From Gamsiella multidivaricata (Eukaryota > Mortierellomycota > Mortierellomycetes > Mortierellales > Mortierellaceae): a DNA stretch of 34,524 nt. Positions 33,330 through 34,524 of the stretch are shown one piece after another. The first letter of the stretch is position 1, and each line of letters begins with the position of its first letter. The translations under genes were made by a program, and so were the position numbers. Location: positions 1 through 34,524 of the forward strand of contig NW_026251860.1 of NCBI RefSeq assembly GCF_025024155.1, written 5' to 3'. A model generated the notes under the pieces. That model made no database searches and was not told the origin of the DNA. It was given only the letters and a program-made list of their open reading frames with translations.

Positions 33330-34524
33330 ATGACGATCCATGACAACCACTATTACACTGCCTCGATGCTCTGCAGAAGGACGCCTTCATTCGTGTCGCG
33401 CCTGGTATCATCGACATTGTCGCCAGGAGCGGATCCTCCAGGGCCCGATACTCCAGCAGTCACGTCCAACTCAGCTCCAACGGGCGCAGACAGCGTTGGG
33501 AGCACAAGGATCAACCTTATGCAATTGCCCCTTGAGATCCTTGTGGGAGAGATCCTTGCAACGCTTCCGCTCTCCGATCTGGCCAGCCTAGTTCGTGTGT
33601 CCAAGGGAATGCATCATCTGTGCCAATCGGACTATCTGTGGCAGCGCAAGTTTTTCAAAGAATTTCAATACCGACCCAGCAAAGCGCTTAGGCAGCTCGG
33701 AGGGTGGAAGCGGATCTATCAGGCTATGGATCGCGTCGAGGTGTATACATGGGGTACGAGCGGTTCCGATAGACTGTAACAAAAATTGCAGGTGACCGAG
33801 AAAAAAAAAATTGCAAACTAATTTTTCATTGCCTGGACCGATGACAGGAAACAACAGTGATTGCCGATTAGGATATGGTCGAACTTCAAAAAAATACTAC
33901 GAGAGCGTGCCTAAGAGGGTACAGCGACTAGATGGCGTAGGGATCGTCCAACTGGCCCCGACCGGTTGGGGCTGTCACGCACTCGACAAGCGAGGGGATG
34001 TATGGGCGTGGGGATGTAAGTTACTGATATTTGATTTCACGATGCTTGGATCCCACATTGAGGATGATGTATGATCTCAAACTGACCAAATGAAACAAAA
34101 ACATAAAAAAAAAGGCATTATGGAATCCAGCGGACTACGATCAGACGCTACACCCCGGATGCTGAAGCGCCCAAGGAACGTTGTGCAGCTCGTCGCAGGA
34201 AGACAGGTCGTCTTGGCAAAGGATGCAAACGGCCAAATCTGGCAATGGTGTAGAGAGAACAAGGCAGTAGAAGTCACCTTTGGAACAGATCGATATACTG
34301 ACGCTCGAGGTGGTCATAGCATCAACAGTGTTAAGAGGGATCCAATAGTGCAGATTTCTGCTGGCTGGGAGATCTGTGCGGCACTAACACGGTCGGGTCG
34401 AGTGTTTGCCTGGCAACCTCCCCAGTCCGCAGATGGACGGTACCAGCATCGTATCCATGTAAAGCACTCTGTCTCTCTAAGCGAACAAGGGCCTCGTGGG
34501 TATAAGGCGGCAACAGTGGATGGA
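33330..34524 (+). CDS. F-box protein with RCC1 repeats (SAF1-like), 3' end outside window
   Basis: This is a likely substrate adaptor of an SCF ubiquitin ligase. Exons 33330-33753, 33848-34015 and 34115-34524 (continuing past the window) are joined by 94- and 99-nt GT-AG introns in phase. Residues about 65-110 form an F-box: NLMQLPLEILVGEILATLPL, then LASLVRVSKGMHHLCQSDYL and WQRKFF. Then come RCC1-type blades: VYTWGNNSDCRLGYG, VQLAPTGWGCHALDKRGDVWAWG, VVQLVAGRQVVLAKDANGQI and VQISAGWEICAALTRSGRVF. This architecture matches yeast SCF-associated factor Saf1 (family knowledge). Start choice: ATG 33330 is first, with an in-frame alternative at 33366. The last intron ends in an A-rich aaaaaaaaag acceptor, which is unusual. 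Confidence 0.82.

Noticed and set aside
1..34524. tRNA, rRNA, CRISPR or bacterial operon features
   Set aside because: No B-box/cloverleaf outside coding exons, no regularly spaced repeats, and all genes are split eukaryotic genes.

Overview
The window is nuclear DNA from a fungus. Nearly every gene is split by short GT-AG introns (about 47 to 325 bases), and I see no bacterial operon structure, tRNA, rRNA or CRISPR array. The gene set (a fused biotin enzyme, an ER mannosidase-like protein with a PA domain, an F-box/RCC1 protein, a homeodomain protein, a mitochondrial J-like protein), the moderate GC content and the long A/T runs inside introns suggest an early-diverging lineage. Mucoromycota, perhaps Mortierellales, is my inference and cannot be proved from this window.

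Layout. Positions 1 to about 4570 are a transposon graveyard: an LTR-like stretch, the 3' part of a RecQ-like helicase interrupted by a complete 234-base hAT-type MITE with an 8-base target duplication, a decayed reverse-strand remnant resembling DUF6589 transposon proteins, and a small membrane-protein gene broken by two frame changes. From 4574 to 5871 (minus) lies a kinetochore CENP-H gene in six small exons. From 6071 to about 9278 (minus) is a large uncharacterised protein that may be membrane anchored; it shares a 220-base divergent promoter with a TCAIM/DUF4460-type J-like gene (9499-10871, plus). From 11585 to 16247 (plus) is an eight-exon P2-type cation ATPase with an EF-hand-like N-terminal extension. 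From 16388 to 19259 (minus) is a fused dethiobiotin synthetase / diaminopelargonate aminotransferase. It is divergent from an unusual lysine-rich eL8 (L7a/L8) ribosomal-protein paralogue (19585-20785, plus). From 21044 to 24942 (minus) is an EDEM-like GH47 protein with a PA domain. A 4.4 kb gene-poor stretch (24943-29323) ends in a pyrimidine-rich leader for a 1,028-residue homeodomain protein (29324-32827, plus). The window closes inside an F-box/RCC1-repeat gene (33330 to the end, plus).

The genes do not form one pathway. They are ordinary housekeeping and regulatory genes beside a repeat-rich left edge. I reconstructed exons by eye, checking splice dinucleotides and reading-frame phase at each junction. 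CENP-H, the ATPase, the biotin enzyme, the mannosidase-like gene, the TCAIM-like gene and the homeodomain gene all close into open frames; CENP-H closes only if one surplus base is discounted. I found no strong evidence of a new multi-gene system. The most informative observations are the datable MITE insertion that supplies a stop codon to the helicase, the single-base frame conflicts in two genes, and the divergent eL8 paralogue.
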